Of a stretch of 55,362 nucleotides of DNA, positions 32,641 to 39,945 are shown in pieces (the stretch's first letter is position 1; each line of letters opens with the position of its first letter). Made by a program: the position numbers and the translations under genes. The stretch covers positions 1 through 55,362 of IMG/VR virus record IMGVR_UViG_3300030329_004008; one strand, given 5' to 3'. This DNA is from a virus. The notes under the pieces are model-generated. The model did no database searches and had not been told where the DNA came from. It saw nothing but the letters and a program-made list of their open reading frames with translations.

Positions 32641-32677
32641 AGACACAGGGGATATCTTAACAGACGTCCCCTTGTCT
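32641..32677 (+). other. Two-part hairpin upstream of the micro-ORF cluster
   Basis: AGACA (32641-32645) pairs with TGTCT (32673-32677), and GGGGA (32648-32652) with TCCCC (32667-32671), leaving a 14-nt loop. No clear U-run follows. Probably a second terminator or a processing site that separates the first gene from the micro-ORFs. Confidence 0.55.
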
Positions 32678-32709
32678 CTTACCTATCAATCAAAGAAAGG
32701 AATAATATC

Positions 32710-32841
32710 TTGAATAAAGACAAACAGACTCACTGCAAGATAGATGGCTGTAACAACCCTATCAGTGACCTTGAAGATGGCTGGCTGATATGCGACATAC
32801 ATCTCAAAGAAGATGCTTTGGCGAAGGAGAAGGATGAATAA
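32710..32841 (+). CDS. Micro-protein with CxxxxC...CxxH zinc-finger pattern, 43 aa
   Basis: TTG start with AAAGGA 8 nt upstream. The protein contains HCKIDGCNNPI and then ICDIHLKEDA, a C-x4-C-x16-C-x2-H arrangement suited to one zinc ion. Function unknown. It overlaps the next micro-ORF by 8 nt (GATGAATAA). Confidence 0.6.
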   Translation: MNKDKQTHCKIDGCNNPISDLEDGWLICDIHLKEDALAKEKDE

Positions 32842-32941
32842 AGAGCAAAGAGAATGGTATGTCAATCATGTAATGAATAATACAATTAATTCTATTGGTG
32901 ATTGGCTTAGACTAAAACCTTGGTTAAAGAAACTACTATGA
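32834..32941 (+). CDS. Micro-protein, 35 aa, amphipathic
   Basis: ATG inside the end of the 43-aa gene, preceded by GAAGGAGAAGG. The sequence starts MNKEQREWYVNHVMNNTINS and ends with a Trp/Leu/Lys helix (DWLRLKPWLKKLL). Stop overlaps the next ATG (ATGA). Small membrane-interacting or protein-binding peptide is possible; unknown. Confidence 0.55.
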   Translation: MNKEQREWYVNHVMNNTINSIGDWLRLKPWLKKLL

Positions 32942-33102
32942 AGATATTGAAAAGACAACGACATCCTAACTTGAAAGACTATTTAATTTGCATGTTGTAT
33001 TCTATCTGTAGATTAATAGAATCTATCATTGAACTTGTAACGCTTGGGATGTACACAACAGAGCTCTATGATTATGTAACATTTGAGCTATTTGAAGATT
33101 AA
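32938..33102 (+). CDS. Small protein with a hydrophobic helix, 54 aa
   Basis: The ATG at 32938 is chosen because it couples to the upstream stop (ATGA); an upstream in-frame start at 32920 has no Shine-Dalgarno. A basic N-terminus (MKILKRQRHPNLKDY) precedes a hydrophobic helix (LICMLYSICRLIESIIELVT) and an acidic end. Possibly membrane-associated. Confidence 0.6.
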   Translation: MKILKRQRHPNLKDYLICMLYSICRLIESIIELVTLGMYTTELYDYVTFELFED

Positions 33103-33110
33103 TTCTACCC

Positions 33111-33306
33111 GAGTGGATAGATGTATCGGTAAGGTCACGATCCTTGCTTATACCGCTGGTTTTGGGCTTAATACAGCTATTCACTCACTAAATTGAGAGA
33201 GTTACGAATCTCACAGTAGTCTTAAGGAGTTTTGGCTACTAAAACCACCATCCGTTAATAGGTCATGGTTAAATCCAGTTCACAGCCTTAAGAGTGGTCT
33301 CTCTCA
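33111..33306 (+). ncRNA. Structured RNA candidate (two domains, pseudoknot-capable)
   Basis: Gene-free stretch between early genes. Domain 1: GAGTGGAT (33111-33118) pairs with ATTCACTC (33179-33186). Inside are CGGT/ACCG plus AAGG/CCTT with a 7-nt loop (33127-33155) and GCTG/CAGC (33155-33177). Domain 2: TGAGAGAG (33194-33201) pairs with CTCTCTCA (33299-33306). Inside are AGTAG/CTACT (33215-33240) and ACCAT/ATGGT (33247-33269). The loop of the first holds TCTTAAGG (33220-33227), complementary to CCTTAAGA (33286-33293), giving a pseudoknot. TGAGA can alternatively pair locally with TCTCA (33209-33213). Either a cis-acting leader of the next gene or a free ncRNA. Confidence 0.5.
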
Positions 33307-33346
33307 TTAATTTCAACCTATCACAATAAACATAAGGAATAGAACC

Positions 33347-33646
33347 TTGGAAATCAATCTGAAAAAAGAAAACTGTATCAACATTGTTAAGGGTATAATG
33401 CATCTGATAAACAGTCAGAAGCTCTTACTTACCATACTTGATGAAACTCAAGCTGAAGTAGAAATAATGGAAGAGATGAAAGCTAATGCAGAAGAAGCTG
33501 CAATTATCATTATGTCTGCTTCTGCTACTCTCTTGGAATTGAAGCCAGATGAGCTTGAGGTCTTGATAAAGATTTCAAATAATGAGCTTATTAATGGCTC
33601 ACCTTCCTCTGCTTTGCAAGATCTTAGTAAGGTAATGGGAGTATGA
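33347..33646 (+). CDS. Small helical protein, 99 aa
   Basis: TTG start with AAGGAA 8 nt upstream. Entirely helical by composition (MEINLKKENCINIVKGIMHL, then EVEIMEEMKANAEEAAIIIM). Function unknown. It is the first gene after the structured RNA element, which could control its translation. The stop overlaps the next ATG (ATGA). Confidence 0.65.
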   Translation: MEINLKKENCINIVKGIMHLINSQKLLLTILDETQAEVEIMEEMKANAEEAAIIIMSASATLLELKPDELEVLIKISNNELINGSPSSALQDLSKVMGV

Positions 33647-33801
33647 ATTTATTTATCAGTAAAGCAATATGGAAGCATTATGCATTGCAAATAGCTCTTG
33701 AAGACCTTGTTACTGTCTTTGGCTTTGTAGATGAAGAAATTATTACGGATAAATCTATCAACACTAACGAGTGCTCAGAATCTGAGTATCTCTTAAAATA
33801 A
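33643..33801 (+). CDS. Small protein, 52 aa
   Basis: ATG at 33643 inside the stop of the 99-aa gene, TAA at 33799. Sequence begins MNLFISKAIWKHYALQIALE, a probable amphipathic helix, and ends acidic (NECSESEYLLK). Not recognised. An AAGGAG-type site for the following gene lies just after its stop. Confidence 0.55.
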   Translation: MNLFISKAIWKHYALQIALEDLVTVFGFVDEEIITDKSINTNECSESEYLLK

Positions 33802-33812
33802 GGAGACTATAA

Positions 33813-34250
33813 ATGTCACTACAACCTATCAACCCTAAAATTAAACTTCAAGAAGGAGATACTTTCATGATCTCCAATCTTGATCCTGACTTAGCTAAAG
33901 ATATTGAACTATGCCATAAGTTCGGTGAGTTAATGGTAAGAAATCTGCGATCAGGATTTGATCGTGATGCAATAATGTCAGATCTTAAAGGTATGATTGG
34001 ACTTGTTTCTTTCACTATTTATGAGAAATTTGGTGAAGTGTATAATGTAAAAACTATACCCGATCAACCAAAAGAACGTGGTGATACTATTGATACTGAA
34101 GGTTTAGTAGGTCTTGAAATCAATATTAGAGAGTCAACAATAAGAGTTCAAGATCTTCCTTCAAAATATCTGTTCAATCCTTCTTCAGTAGAGGAAACAA
34201 TAGATAGTCTATTGGAAGTATCAGGTGTGAAGAGGAGCGATGATGATTGA
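33813..34250 (+). CDS. Early protein of unknown function, 145 aa
   Basis: Acidic, mixed alpha/beta. A helical block (DPDLAKDIELCHKFGELMVR, then NLRSGFDRDAIMSDLKGMIG) precedes a beta region (VGLEINIRESTIRVQDLPSK). No metal-binding or nucleotide motif visible. Overlaps the next gene by 8 nt. Role unknown. Confidence 0.65.
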   Translation: MSLQPINPKIKLQEGDTFMISNLDPDLAKDIELCHKFGELMVRNLRSGFDRDAIMSDLKGMIGLVSFTIYEKFGEVYNVKTIPDQPKERGDTIDTEGLVGLEINIRESTIRVQDLPSKYLFNPSSVEETIDSLLEVSGVKRSDDD

Positions 34251-34554
34251 TATTATAAATGAAATTACGCTCTTTATCATTCGCAATCCAATTGAATGGA
34301 CAGTGCTCATTGCCATCGTTATGATGGTGGTGGGCGCTGGTCTTGAATCAGTATTGCACCTACTTCATAACAATATGTACGATTGTGAAGAATGTGATAC
34401 ATCTTTCTTATATTCTAATGACAAAATCTCACAAAGTGGGTTTATCATGTGTTCTAAATGCTGGGATAAAGAAGTTACAACAGAATATAACAGAGGCAGG
34501 AATGATAAGCTGGACTATTTAGCTGGAATAAAGAAAACTATAACGGAGGGCTAA
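34243..34554 (+). CDS. Membrane-anchored zinc-ribbon protein, 103 aa
   Basis: Two tandem ATGs occur; the second (34243) is better spaced from GAGGAG. One hydrophobic segment (about 15-38, WTVLIAIVMMVVGAGLESVL) is followed by a zinc ribbon, CEEC (about 49-52) and CSKC (about 73-76), and a charged tail. Predicted to hold a small metal-binding domain at the inner membrane. Function unknown. Its stop codon is in the loop of a GC hairpin. Confidence 0.65.
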   Translation: MIDIINEITLFIIRNPIEWTVLIAIVMMVVGAGLESVLHLLHNNMYDCEECDTSFLYSNDKISQSGFIMCSKCWDKEVTTEYNRGRNDKLDYLAGIKKTITEG

Positions 34555-34562
34555 GGCCCTCC
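34545..34562 (+). other. GC hairpin spanning a stop codon
   Basis: GGAGGGC (34545-34551), loop TAAG, GCCCTCC (34556-34562): seven perfect pairs. The TAA stop (34552-34554) sits in the loop. No U-run follows, so termination is doubtful; it could affect translation termination or coupling to the 340-aa gene. Confidence 0.6.
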
Positions 34563-34586
34563 TTCACTAAATCAACAGGAGATAAT

Positions 34587-35609
34587 ATGAACTATCAATT
34601 AATGAATCTTATTGAAAATGATCCTATTGGATCAACACTAAAGTCAAGAGGAGGTGTCCGTAATAGATGGAGGCACTTTGTATTTCTGAAAATAAAGAAA
34701 AATACAGTTTGGGCATTAGATGCGGCTTCATATAAAAGCTTCGCTGATAAGGAAGGATCTTGGGAGCGTGGTTTTGACAAGGGACGTAGAATATGCATAT
34801 GTAATCCTGATGGTGTGCACTTTATATTAGATGAAAGACCAAAAGGAGAATACAGTACTTCTGTCTTAAATCATCCTGTTTATTATACTTGGGATATGGA
34901 TGCATTTTTTAGCTTAAACCTACTATATGGAGTGTATATGCGCTTCATTGACGGCACTCCAATATTACAATTAGATGGCAAGAGATGTCTCGTTCAAAGA
35001 ACTATGTCTTTTAATTGGAAAGGAGAATTAACAACTCCTATTACCAAGAAAGCAAAAGTAGCTTATCAAAAATGGGATAGAGCGTCTAAAGATCGTAAAA
35101 ATGCTTTGGCTAGAGCGAGATATGCTCAGAATAAAGCTGAAAGAATCTTTAAGAAACATAAAAAGAATGGTACTTTAAGTGAATGGGATGCAAAAGAGGT
35201 ATTTAATTTGCAGAATGCTCAAGTAAGACAACAAGCTATTGAAGAAGTTGGCCTTGCAAGAGTTTTATCAAACTTTGAGACTAAAGTTCTTGACAAATCC
35301 CGCCACTATGAACTTATTCAAGTGCTTATTCCCTCTTTCTCGACTAAAATGTGGGGCTCATTACATCCTTCAAGAGAGAAATGGGCTACATATCTTAAAA
35401 TGGTAAATCCATCTACTGGTGAAATTCATTTAGAAGGAGTGCCACTTAAAACTGATAATAATACAGATTATATTCCAGAAGAAACTGTAAAAGGTGCTTT
35501 AGCATGGAGAGATGGTGAGAATGGAGATCCAGCAGACTTTAACTCAAGAGTTGATAGAGTAACCACTGCATCAAATTGGAAATATAATAAACCAAATATC
35601 ATAACGTAG
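34587..35609 (+). CDS. Early protein of unknown function, 340 aa
   Basis: The largest protein of the early block before the replication genes, and not recognised. Basic and Trp/Lys-rich with a beta-rich first half (RWRHFVFLKIKKNTVWALDA, GRRICICNPDGVHFILDERP) and a helical, Arg/Lys-rich middle (RASKDRKNALARARYAQNKA). The composition suggests nucleic acid binding. Good Shine-Dalgarno (AGGAG). No catalytic motif is evident. Confidence 0.7.
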   Translation: MNYQLMNLIENDPIGSTLKSRGGVRNRWRHFVFLKIKKNTVWALDAASYKSFADKEGSWERGFDKGRRICICNPDGVHFILDERPKGEYSTSVLNHPVYYTWDMDAFFSLNLLYGVYMRFIDGTPILQLDGKRCLVQRTMSFNWKGELTTPITKKAKVAYQKWDRASKDRKNALARARYAQNKAERIFKKHKKNGTLSEWDAKEVFNLQNAQVRQQAIEEVGLARVLSNFETKVLDKSRHYELIQVLIPSFSTKMWGSLHPSREKWATYLKMVNPSTGEIHLEGVPLKTDNNTDYIPEETVKGALAWRDGENGDPADFNSRVDRVTTASNWKYNKPNIIT

Positions 35610-35618
35610 GAGATAATG

Positions 35619-36194
35619 ATGGGATTTGATTTATACGGACTTAATCCAGTAACTATGTCACCTGATCCTGAAATATCATTAGACGAATTCTTTAATCTTA
35701 ATGAAGAAGAGCGTCAAGATAATATCATAGCTGTCAGTAAATACAGAGATGAAAATCCTGGTGTATATTTTAGAAATAATGTCTGGTGGTGGCGGCCTTT
35801 ATGGGAATATACTTGCAGATTGGCATTTCGTATCTTTGATGAAGACGATATAAAGGCAGGTAGCTACAATGATGGTCATGAAATCAGTAAAGATAAAGCT
35901 GATATCATAGCCAGGAGATTAGAAGACAGTATAGTTAACGGTTTTGCAGAAAAATGGGAGAAAGATAGAAATGCAGAATTAGATAAGATGGAACTGGAAG
36001 TATGCGATTTATGTGAAGGAACAGGAAGCAGGAATAAACCTCCAAAAACAGGCGCTGGTACACATATGGAATGTAATGCTTGTGATGGTAAAGGTAAGAG
36101 AAAAGCATCTGCGACTCACTATCCTTTTTCTGTTGAGAATGTAAGAGAGTTCGCTCGTTTCTGTAAACATTCAGGTGGTTTTTCCATCCGTTGA
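35619..36194 (+). CDS. MGFDLYGLNP-type protein with a DnaJ-like CxxCxGxG module, 191 aa
   Basis: The second of two tandem ATGs is used because it gives the family opening MGFDLYGLNP and a better distance from AGGAG. An NNVWWWRPLWEYTC segment (about 58-71) is a recurrent hallmark of this phage protein family. Near the C-terminus CDLCEGTGSR and CNACDGKGKR form a DnaJ-type zinc module (two CxxCxGxG repeats; the family normally has four). Function unknown; perhaps a chaperone-like or binding role. A terminator follows 35 nt downstream. Confidence 0.75.
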   Translation: MGFDLYGLNPVTMSPDPEISLDEFFNLNEEERQDNIIAVSKYRDENPGVYFRNNVWWWRPLWEYTCRLAFRIFDEDDIKAGSYNDGHEISKDKADIIARRLEDSIVNGFAEKWEKDRNAELDKMELEVCDLCEGTGSRNKPPKTGAGTHMECNACDGKGKRKASATHYPFSVENVREFARFCKHSGGFSIR

Positions 36195-36229
36195 TAGGTA
36201 GTGCAGCTTAATAGGCTGGAGGACATGAG

Positions 36230-36270
36230 GGGGGAGTGAACGGCAATGCTACGTTAAGCTCCCCCTTTAT
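36230..36270 (+). terminator. Intrinsic terminator
   Basis: GGGGGAG (36230-36236) pairs with CTCCCCC (36259-36265), and AACG (36239-36242) with CGTT (36252-36255), followed by TTTAT. It lies in a 105-bp gap between the MGFDLYG gene and the next micro-ORF. The stem is far more G+C-rich than its surroundings. Confidence 0.7.
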
Positions 36271-36299
36271 TGCAACTATTAATAAATAAAGGAGAAATC

Positions 36300-36431
36300 A
36301 TGTATGACATCATAGAAAAATTATGCAGTTTAAATAGCATAACAACAAGATTGCTAGTGTGGATAATCTTAATAACATTCACTCTAGTAATATGGTATTT
36401 AATACTATCACAAATAACATGGAGAACATAA
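36300..36431 (+). CDS. Small single-span membrane protein, 43 aa
   Basis: ATG at 36300 with AAGGAG 6 nt upstream. The sequence opens MYDIIEKLCSLNSITTRLL and continues with a membrane span (VWIILITFTLVIWYLILSQI). The stop TAA overlaps the next ATG (TAATG). Probably in the inner membrane; function unknown. A longer reading frame covering the next gene's upstream region (start 36359) is a false extension. Confidence 0.6.
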   Translation: MYDIIEKLCSLNSITTRLLVWIILITFTLVIWYLILSQITWRT

Positions 36432-36805
36432 TGAAACCTAAAACAGCACTTCGCTACTCAAGCGCAACTAAGAAAAATGCATTGTCATTGATTTCTAGAG
36501 GTTGGTTAATTTCAGAGATAGCGAAAAAACATAATACAACTATTGCTACTATCTATGCTTGGAAGAAGAAGTATCCTCATTGGGTAACTTTGAAAAATCA
36601 AGTTAATGGTGTTTTAACTAAATCAGAAGGCAAAAAAGCTATCAAGACTCCTAAAAAGAAAGTCAATACTGTGACTATTAAGTTAACAGGGAAGTTTGCT
36701 GATGATTTAGCTAAGCAAGCAAAAGAAGATATTAGAACTTTGGATGCTCAAGCAAAATACTATATCTTGAATGGGATAAGAAACCATCACGGTATACCCT
36801 TTTAA
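36431..36805 (+). CDS. Helix-turn-helix DNA-binding protein, 124 aa
   Basis: The ATG at 36431 has GGAG 6 nt upstream and couples to the preceding stop. Residues about 13-45 (KKNALSLISRGWLISEIAKK, then HNTTIATIYAWKKKYP) form a transposase-orphan/terminase-like HTH of the 'eIAkkhnt...iyaWkkky' type. The basic middle (KAIKTPKKKVNTVTIKLTGK) and C-terminal DIRTLDAQAKYYI resemble an Arc/ribbon-helix-helix style oligomer. Probably a transcription regulator of early genes. Confidence 0.72.
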   Translation: MKPKTALRYSSATKKNALSLISRGWLISEIAKKHNTTIATIYAWKKKYPHWVTLKNQVNGVLTKSEGKKAIKTPKKKVNTVTIKLTGKFADDLAKQAKEDIRTLDAQAKYYILNGIRNHHGIPF

Positions 36806-36807
36806 TC

Positions 36808-37131
36808 ATGACTACACAGGAGTTTAAACTTCTCCTGGAAAATGAAATCATGCCTGCCATAAGCAGTATGAGAGATGCTGGACAGAAAGAATATGCACAA
36901 AATGTTGATGAAATATTTGCTAATTTCCACAGAATAGCAGAAGATATGGGCATTAATAGGAAGAAAGTATTAATGACATATTGCCTGAAGCATATAGATG
37001 GAATTAATGCATTTATTAAAGGTCATAAATCTCAAAGAGAAGATGTGACAGGACGCATAACAGACTGTATAGTGTATCTCATGCTCTTATGGGGCATGAT
37101 TAAAGAAGAACGGGAGAAGCAAAATGTTTGA
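36808..37131 (+). CDS. Helical protein, possible nucleotide-modification-associated domain, 107 aa
   Basis: All-helical. The ending KHIDGINAFIKGH ... DVTGRITDCIVYLMLLWGMI has the H-x-D..I and R..D...Y..LL spacing seen in the phage 'nucleotide modification associated' and DUF1599-like helical proteins. The similarity is by eye only and partial. It overlaps the next gene by 8 nt. Confidence 0.6.
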   Translation: MTTQEFKLLLENEIMPAISSMRDAGQKEYAQNVDEIFANFHRIAEDMGINRKKVLMTYCLKHIDGINAFIKGHKSQREDVTGRITDCIVYLMLLWGMIKEEREKQNV

Positions 37132-37324
37132 AGATATCATAAATAATGAAAAAGAGTTACTTGCTACTCTAGAGACTATCAAAGATCTGATTAATGAACA
37201 TAATATATTCCCTTTAAAAGGAATGATGGATCAGATAGATAAGCTTATTGAGCGAAGTAATTTAACTATAGCTGGATTAAATAAAATACAATCAAAGGAG
37301 AATAACAATGAACATACAAGGTAA
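37124..37324 (+). CDS. Small helical protein, 66 aa
   Basis: Leu/Ile/Glu-rich helical hairpin (EKELLATLETIKDLINEHNI, then GMMDQIDKLIERSNLTIAGL). Unrecognised. Overlaps both neighbours (8 nt and 17 nt). The Shine-Dalgarno of the next gene (AAGGAG) lies inside its end. Confidence 0.6.
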   Translation: MFEDIINNEKELLATLETIKDLINEHNIFPLKGMMDQIDKLIERSNLTIAGLNKIQSKENNNEHTR

Positions 37325-37676
37325 ATATCAACAAGGTGATGTGGTGCTTTATAAAGTATCTGAAGAGGATTTCGATAAAGCAAGGTTATATCATAGAGAT
37401 AAAACTCATCATAGAAGAGCCGCTCTTGCATATGGTGAAGAAACTGGTCATTGTCATGCTATTTATATGAAAGATATGCTGGATAATGCCGAAGTAACAT
37501 TATGCAAATCACAGACCTGGTCTAGAGATAATGAAGGCTTAATTGTACATAACAAACCTGTCCAGTTAAAGCATGAAGAGCATAACACTATAACATTAGA
37601 GCCTGGATACTATCTTCAACGAATTGTTAAGGAATATGATCATATTTCAGGCATAACCAGAGGAGTGATAGATTAA
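37308..37676 (+). CDS. Widespread phage protein of unknown function, 122 aa
   Basis: The opening QGDVVLYKVSEEDF, the centre ALAYGEETGHCHAIY and the end KHEEHNTITLEPGYYLQRIV match a recognisable small phage family with the pattern GDV..., GE.TGH.H, H.EH..I.L..G.Y.v..Q/R. Histidines are conserved and may bind a metal. The function is unknown; the family is frequent beside phage recombination genes. TAATG overlap with the next gene. Confidence 0.75.
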   Translation: MNIQGKYQQGDVVLYKVSEEDFDKARLYHRDKTHHRRAALAYGEETGHCHAIYMKDMLDNAEVTLCKSQTWSRDNEGLIVHNKPVQLKHEEHNTITLEPGYYLQRIVKEYDHISGITRGVID

Positions 37677-38221
37677 TGGCAAAACTAACAAGTCAACAAC
37701 GTGATTATTTTACAAAACGTATTAACGATCAATTCGCAACACACCTTGGACCACTTGAAAAGAATGCTGCATTAAAGAAAGCTGATTTTGTCAACGAACA
37801 GTTCGATATCTTCGTGGAAAATCTTGGTATAAAGAAAAACCTGGAAGATCTGCAAGAAGCATTAATGCATATCCAAACAGCAAGACAAGCAGTTGCAAAC
37901 ATAATGAGTAATCTATGCAAACAGTATGATATTAAAAATTCATCATATGGAAGTGATAGGTATGAATGGAATTGGTCTGACTATAGAGACGACATGATTG
38001 AAGTTAAAAATAAGCTAATGGAAATGTGCAGGAAGGAATGTGAAGAAGCATTCAAGCAGTTTCCTGAAGGTGTTGAGATTGAGAAGCTTAAATCTAAGAA
38101 GCGTGAAGCATTAGATTATATCATGGGTTATGACCAGTCTAAAGAACTTCTTGATGGCTTATCTGTGGTATTAACAGGTAGTGGAGTTGCAATGCTAGAA
38201 GAATATAAGGAGGCTAAATGA
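37676..38221 (+). CDS. Early helical protein, 181 aa
   Basis: Lys/Glu/Ala-rich, helical. Begins MAKLTSQQRDYFTKRINDQF and later has LEDLQEALMHIQTARQAVAN and LKSKKREALDYIMGYDQSKE. No enzymatic motif. Overlaps the 83-aa gene by ATGA. Role unknown, possibly accessory to the replication module that follows. Confidence 0.65.
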   Translation: MAKLTSQQRDYFTKRINDQFATHLGPLEKNAALKKADFVNEQFDIFVENLGIKKNLEDLQEALMHIQTARQAVANIMSNLCKQYDIKNSSYGSDRYEWNWSDYRDDMIEVKNKLMEMCRKECEEAFKQFPEGVEIEKLKSKKREALDYIMGYDQSKELLDGLSVVLTGSGVAMLEEYKEAK

Positions 38222-38469
38222 AGATAGAATGGAATTATGATGATGTGGAGCAAGATATAGTATCAGTTTATCTGAAGAAACATTGCATCGGATATTTTAA
38301 ACTTACAGATGATAATTTTAGAATAATAACAGATGGAATGAATACACCAGAGATTAGTATGATCGTTTTAAGTCAGATCGTAAGTGAGTATCCTGATGCT
38401 ATTAAGACTGCTGGTAAATACATGCTATCAGCAGAAAATGACTTTGTCGAAGAGGGTACAATGCAGTAA
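38218..38469 (+). CDS. Small acidic protein, 83 aa
   Basis: Mixed alpha/beta: IEWNYDDVEQDIVSVYLKKH, then CIGYFKLTDDNFRIITDGMN. Not recognised. ATGA start coupling with the 181-aa gene. Confidence 0.6.
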   Translation: MKIEWNYDDVEQDIVSVYLKKHCIGYFKLTDDNFRIITDGMNTPEISMIVLSQIVSEYPDAIKTAGKYMLSAENDFVEEGTMQ

Positions 38470-38483
38470 ATTTACCCTATCCA

Positions 38484-38666
38484 ATGGAACTAGATGTATT
38501 AAACTTTATAATCGAGACGTACGAAGATACGATTGATCGCCTTGTCACTATAGGAGTCGGTAATGAAACCGAATTTGGCAATATTGTCACAGACAAGATG
38601 ATGAATACTATTATCGACCGTATGAATACTCTCAAGATTAGAAGAATGCATCTCCTCGATTACTAA
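38484..38666 (+). CDS. Small helical protein, 60 aa
   Basis: MELDVLNFIIETYEDTIDRL, then GNETEFGNIVTDKMMNTIID. The pattern is helical with acidic bias and no motif. It lies 15 bp before the permuted ATPase gene, so both may be co-translated. The Shine-Dalgarno is weak. Confidence 0.55.
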   Translation: MELDVLNFIIETYEDTIDRLVTIGVGNETEFGNIVTDKMMNTIIDRMNTLKIRRMHLLDY

Positions 38667-38681
38667 ACCTAAGGAATAAAT

Positions 38682-39452
38682 ATGAAAACTCTTTATCTCG
38701 ATTTCGAGAACGGCTACAAGTCCCTCGGAAGTAAAGAAGACATCTCTAATATTTTTGGATATCCAATGCTTCAGTATGAAAATTGGAATGATTTCAAAGT
38801 ACTGCTTGGTAAGATATTTGACTATAAAGATATTGAAGAGGTTGTCAAAGTAGGTGAACTAGAAATACCCCAAAGATATAAAAAGTGGGTACGCAGAGAC
38901 GGAGTAGATATAGACTGTATAGTCTTAGATACTGTCACTGAACTAGTTAAGAAATACCAAAGAGCTCTGGCAGGACCTGCTAAGAAGCTAAAATTACAAC
39001 AATGGGGCGAAATGAAAGCTGAATTAGATGCATTCTTTTCCCTATTAAATGCAATCCCTATCTCAATGATCTGTAATGTACACGGCAAACTCAAGGAAGA
39101 TAATGATGAAGGCGTGTTAAAGGTAATGCCAAATATTGAAGGCAGTACCAAAGATGATCTAGGTAAGTGGTTTGACTTTGTATTATACACTAAAGTTGTT
39201 AAAGACGAGAAAGGAAATCGTCATTACAAGTGGGTAACAGCTCGTGATGAGAAATATTGTCACGCCAAGGACAGAAGTCAATCATTACCAGAAGAGATGG
39301 AACAAGATTACAGTGTTATAACTAACATTGTAAAAGACAAAGGCTGGGATGGAGCTAAGATATTAATCATAGGAGATCCTGGCAGTGGAAAAACCTTAAG
39401 CTTAAGAACAATAAACAAAGGAGTAAATAATGCTAAAACTGGATCTAAGTAA
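38682..39452 (+). CDS. Circularly permuted Sak4-like RecA-fold recombination ATPase, 256 aa
   Basis: Motifs are in rotated order. The protein starts at strand 2 (TLYLDFENGYKSLGS, residues 3-17; the E of the D-x-E pair is typical of Sak4). Walker B CIVLDTVTEL follows (79-88), then a sensor strand ISMICNVHGK (127-136) and ARDEKYCHAKDRS (187-199). Walker A (GDPGSGKT, 231-238) comes last, 18 residues from the end, on a strand KILII that normally opens the fold. An in-frame TAA at 38670-38672 proves that no N-terminal P-loop was missed. Sak4 proteins anneal single strands and load on SSB; the SSB-like gene overlaps by 23 nt. Confidence 0.82.
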   Translation: MKTLYLDFENGYKSLGSKEDISNIFGYPMLQYENWNDFKVLLGKIFDYKDIEEVVKVGELEIPQRYKKWVRRDGVDIDCIVLDTVTELVKKYQRALAGPAKKLKLQQWGEMKAELDAFFSLLNAIPISMICNVHGKLKEDNDEGVLKVMPNIEGSTKDDLGKWFDFVLYTKVVKDEKGNRHYKWVTARDEKYCHAKDRSQSLPEEMEQDYSVITNIVKDKGWDGAKILIIGDPGSGKTLSLRTINKGVNNAKTGSK

Positions 39453-39921
39453 GAAAGGTACAGCAGTCTTCCCAGAAGGCTGGGCAGAAGTTGTTATAAA
39501 TGATGCTGTAGATGGTGACTATAACGGAAATCGTTATATTGATCTATTCTTTAAAGATATGCCAGATACATTGAAATGTAGAATATGGTCAGCAAAGAAC
39601 ACAAAAACAGGTGAGGAATTTGGTATTGCCAATTTATTTCACCATGCGTGGGCTGGAATAAAGGTAGACGAAGCCACTAATACTGCGACTATAGATGATA
39701 ATGCACGTCATCTAAAGGGTAAAACTGTAAATGTATTCTTCTATAAAAATGAAGATGAATTTACTGATGCAGTAGGTCGTATCGCTCCAGTAGAAAGTGA
39801 GAATTTTACAGAAACTGATGTAAAAGCTCTTAAATCTAGTGTAGAAAGATACCACAAAAGACGTCACACTACAACAACTAGTACAAATGGGACTACCGAG
39901 ACAGCAGCAGTGCCATTTTAA
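39430..39921 (+). CDS. Single-stranded DNA-binding protein, DUF669-like, 163 aa
   Basis: Beta-rich OB-type region (AEVVINDAVDGDYNGNRYID, LKCRIWSAKNTKTGEEFGIA, KTVNVFFYKNEDEFTDAVGR), then a disordered Thr-rich segment and a terminal AAVPF. An SSB-like C-terminal hydrophobic tip (PF) after a disordered linker usually recruits partner proteins. It overlaps the Sak4-like gene and is followed by a terminator. It probably coats ssDNA for annealing and replication. Confidence 0.78.
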   Translation: MLKLDLSKKGTAVFPEGWAEVVINDAVDGDYNGNRYIDLFFKDMPDTLKCRIWSAKNTKTGEEFGIANLFHHAWAGIKVDEATNTATIDDNARHLKGKTVNVFFYKNEDEFTDAVGRIAPVESENFTETDVKALKSSVERYHKRRHTTTTSTNGTTETAAVPF

Positions 39922-39945
39922 TTAGCTAACAAATAACGATAGCGG

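Noticed and set aside
32269-32646. 125-aa minus-strand ORF and 106-aa plus-strand ORF (32393-32713) over the first early gene
   Set aside because: Both are shadows of the codon-biased 110-aa gene. They lack Shine-Dalgarno sites and the minus ORF reads through a terminator hairpin.
33111-33186. tRNA or tRNA-like gene
   Set aside because: There is a 7-nt loop on a 4-bp stem and a closing stem, but no T-loop motif, no proper D-arm and C at position 33. Kept as part of the structured RNA candidate only.
36359-36430. N-terminal extension of the HTH protein (start at 36359)
   Set aside because: This stretch encodes the membrane micro-protein in another frame; the ATG at 36431 has a Shine-Dalgarno and TAATG coupling.
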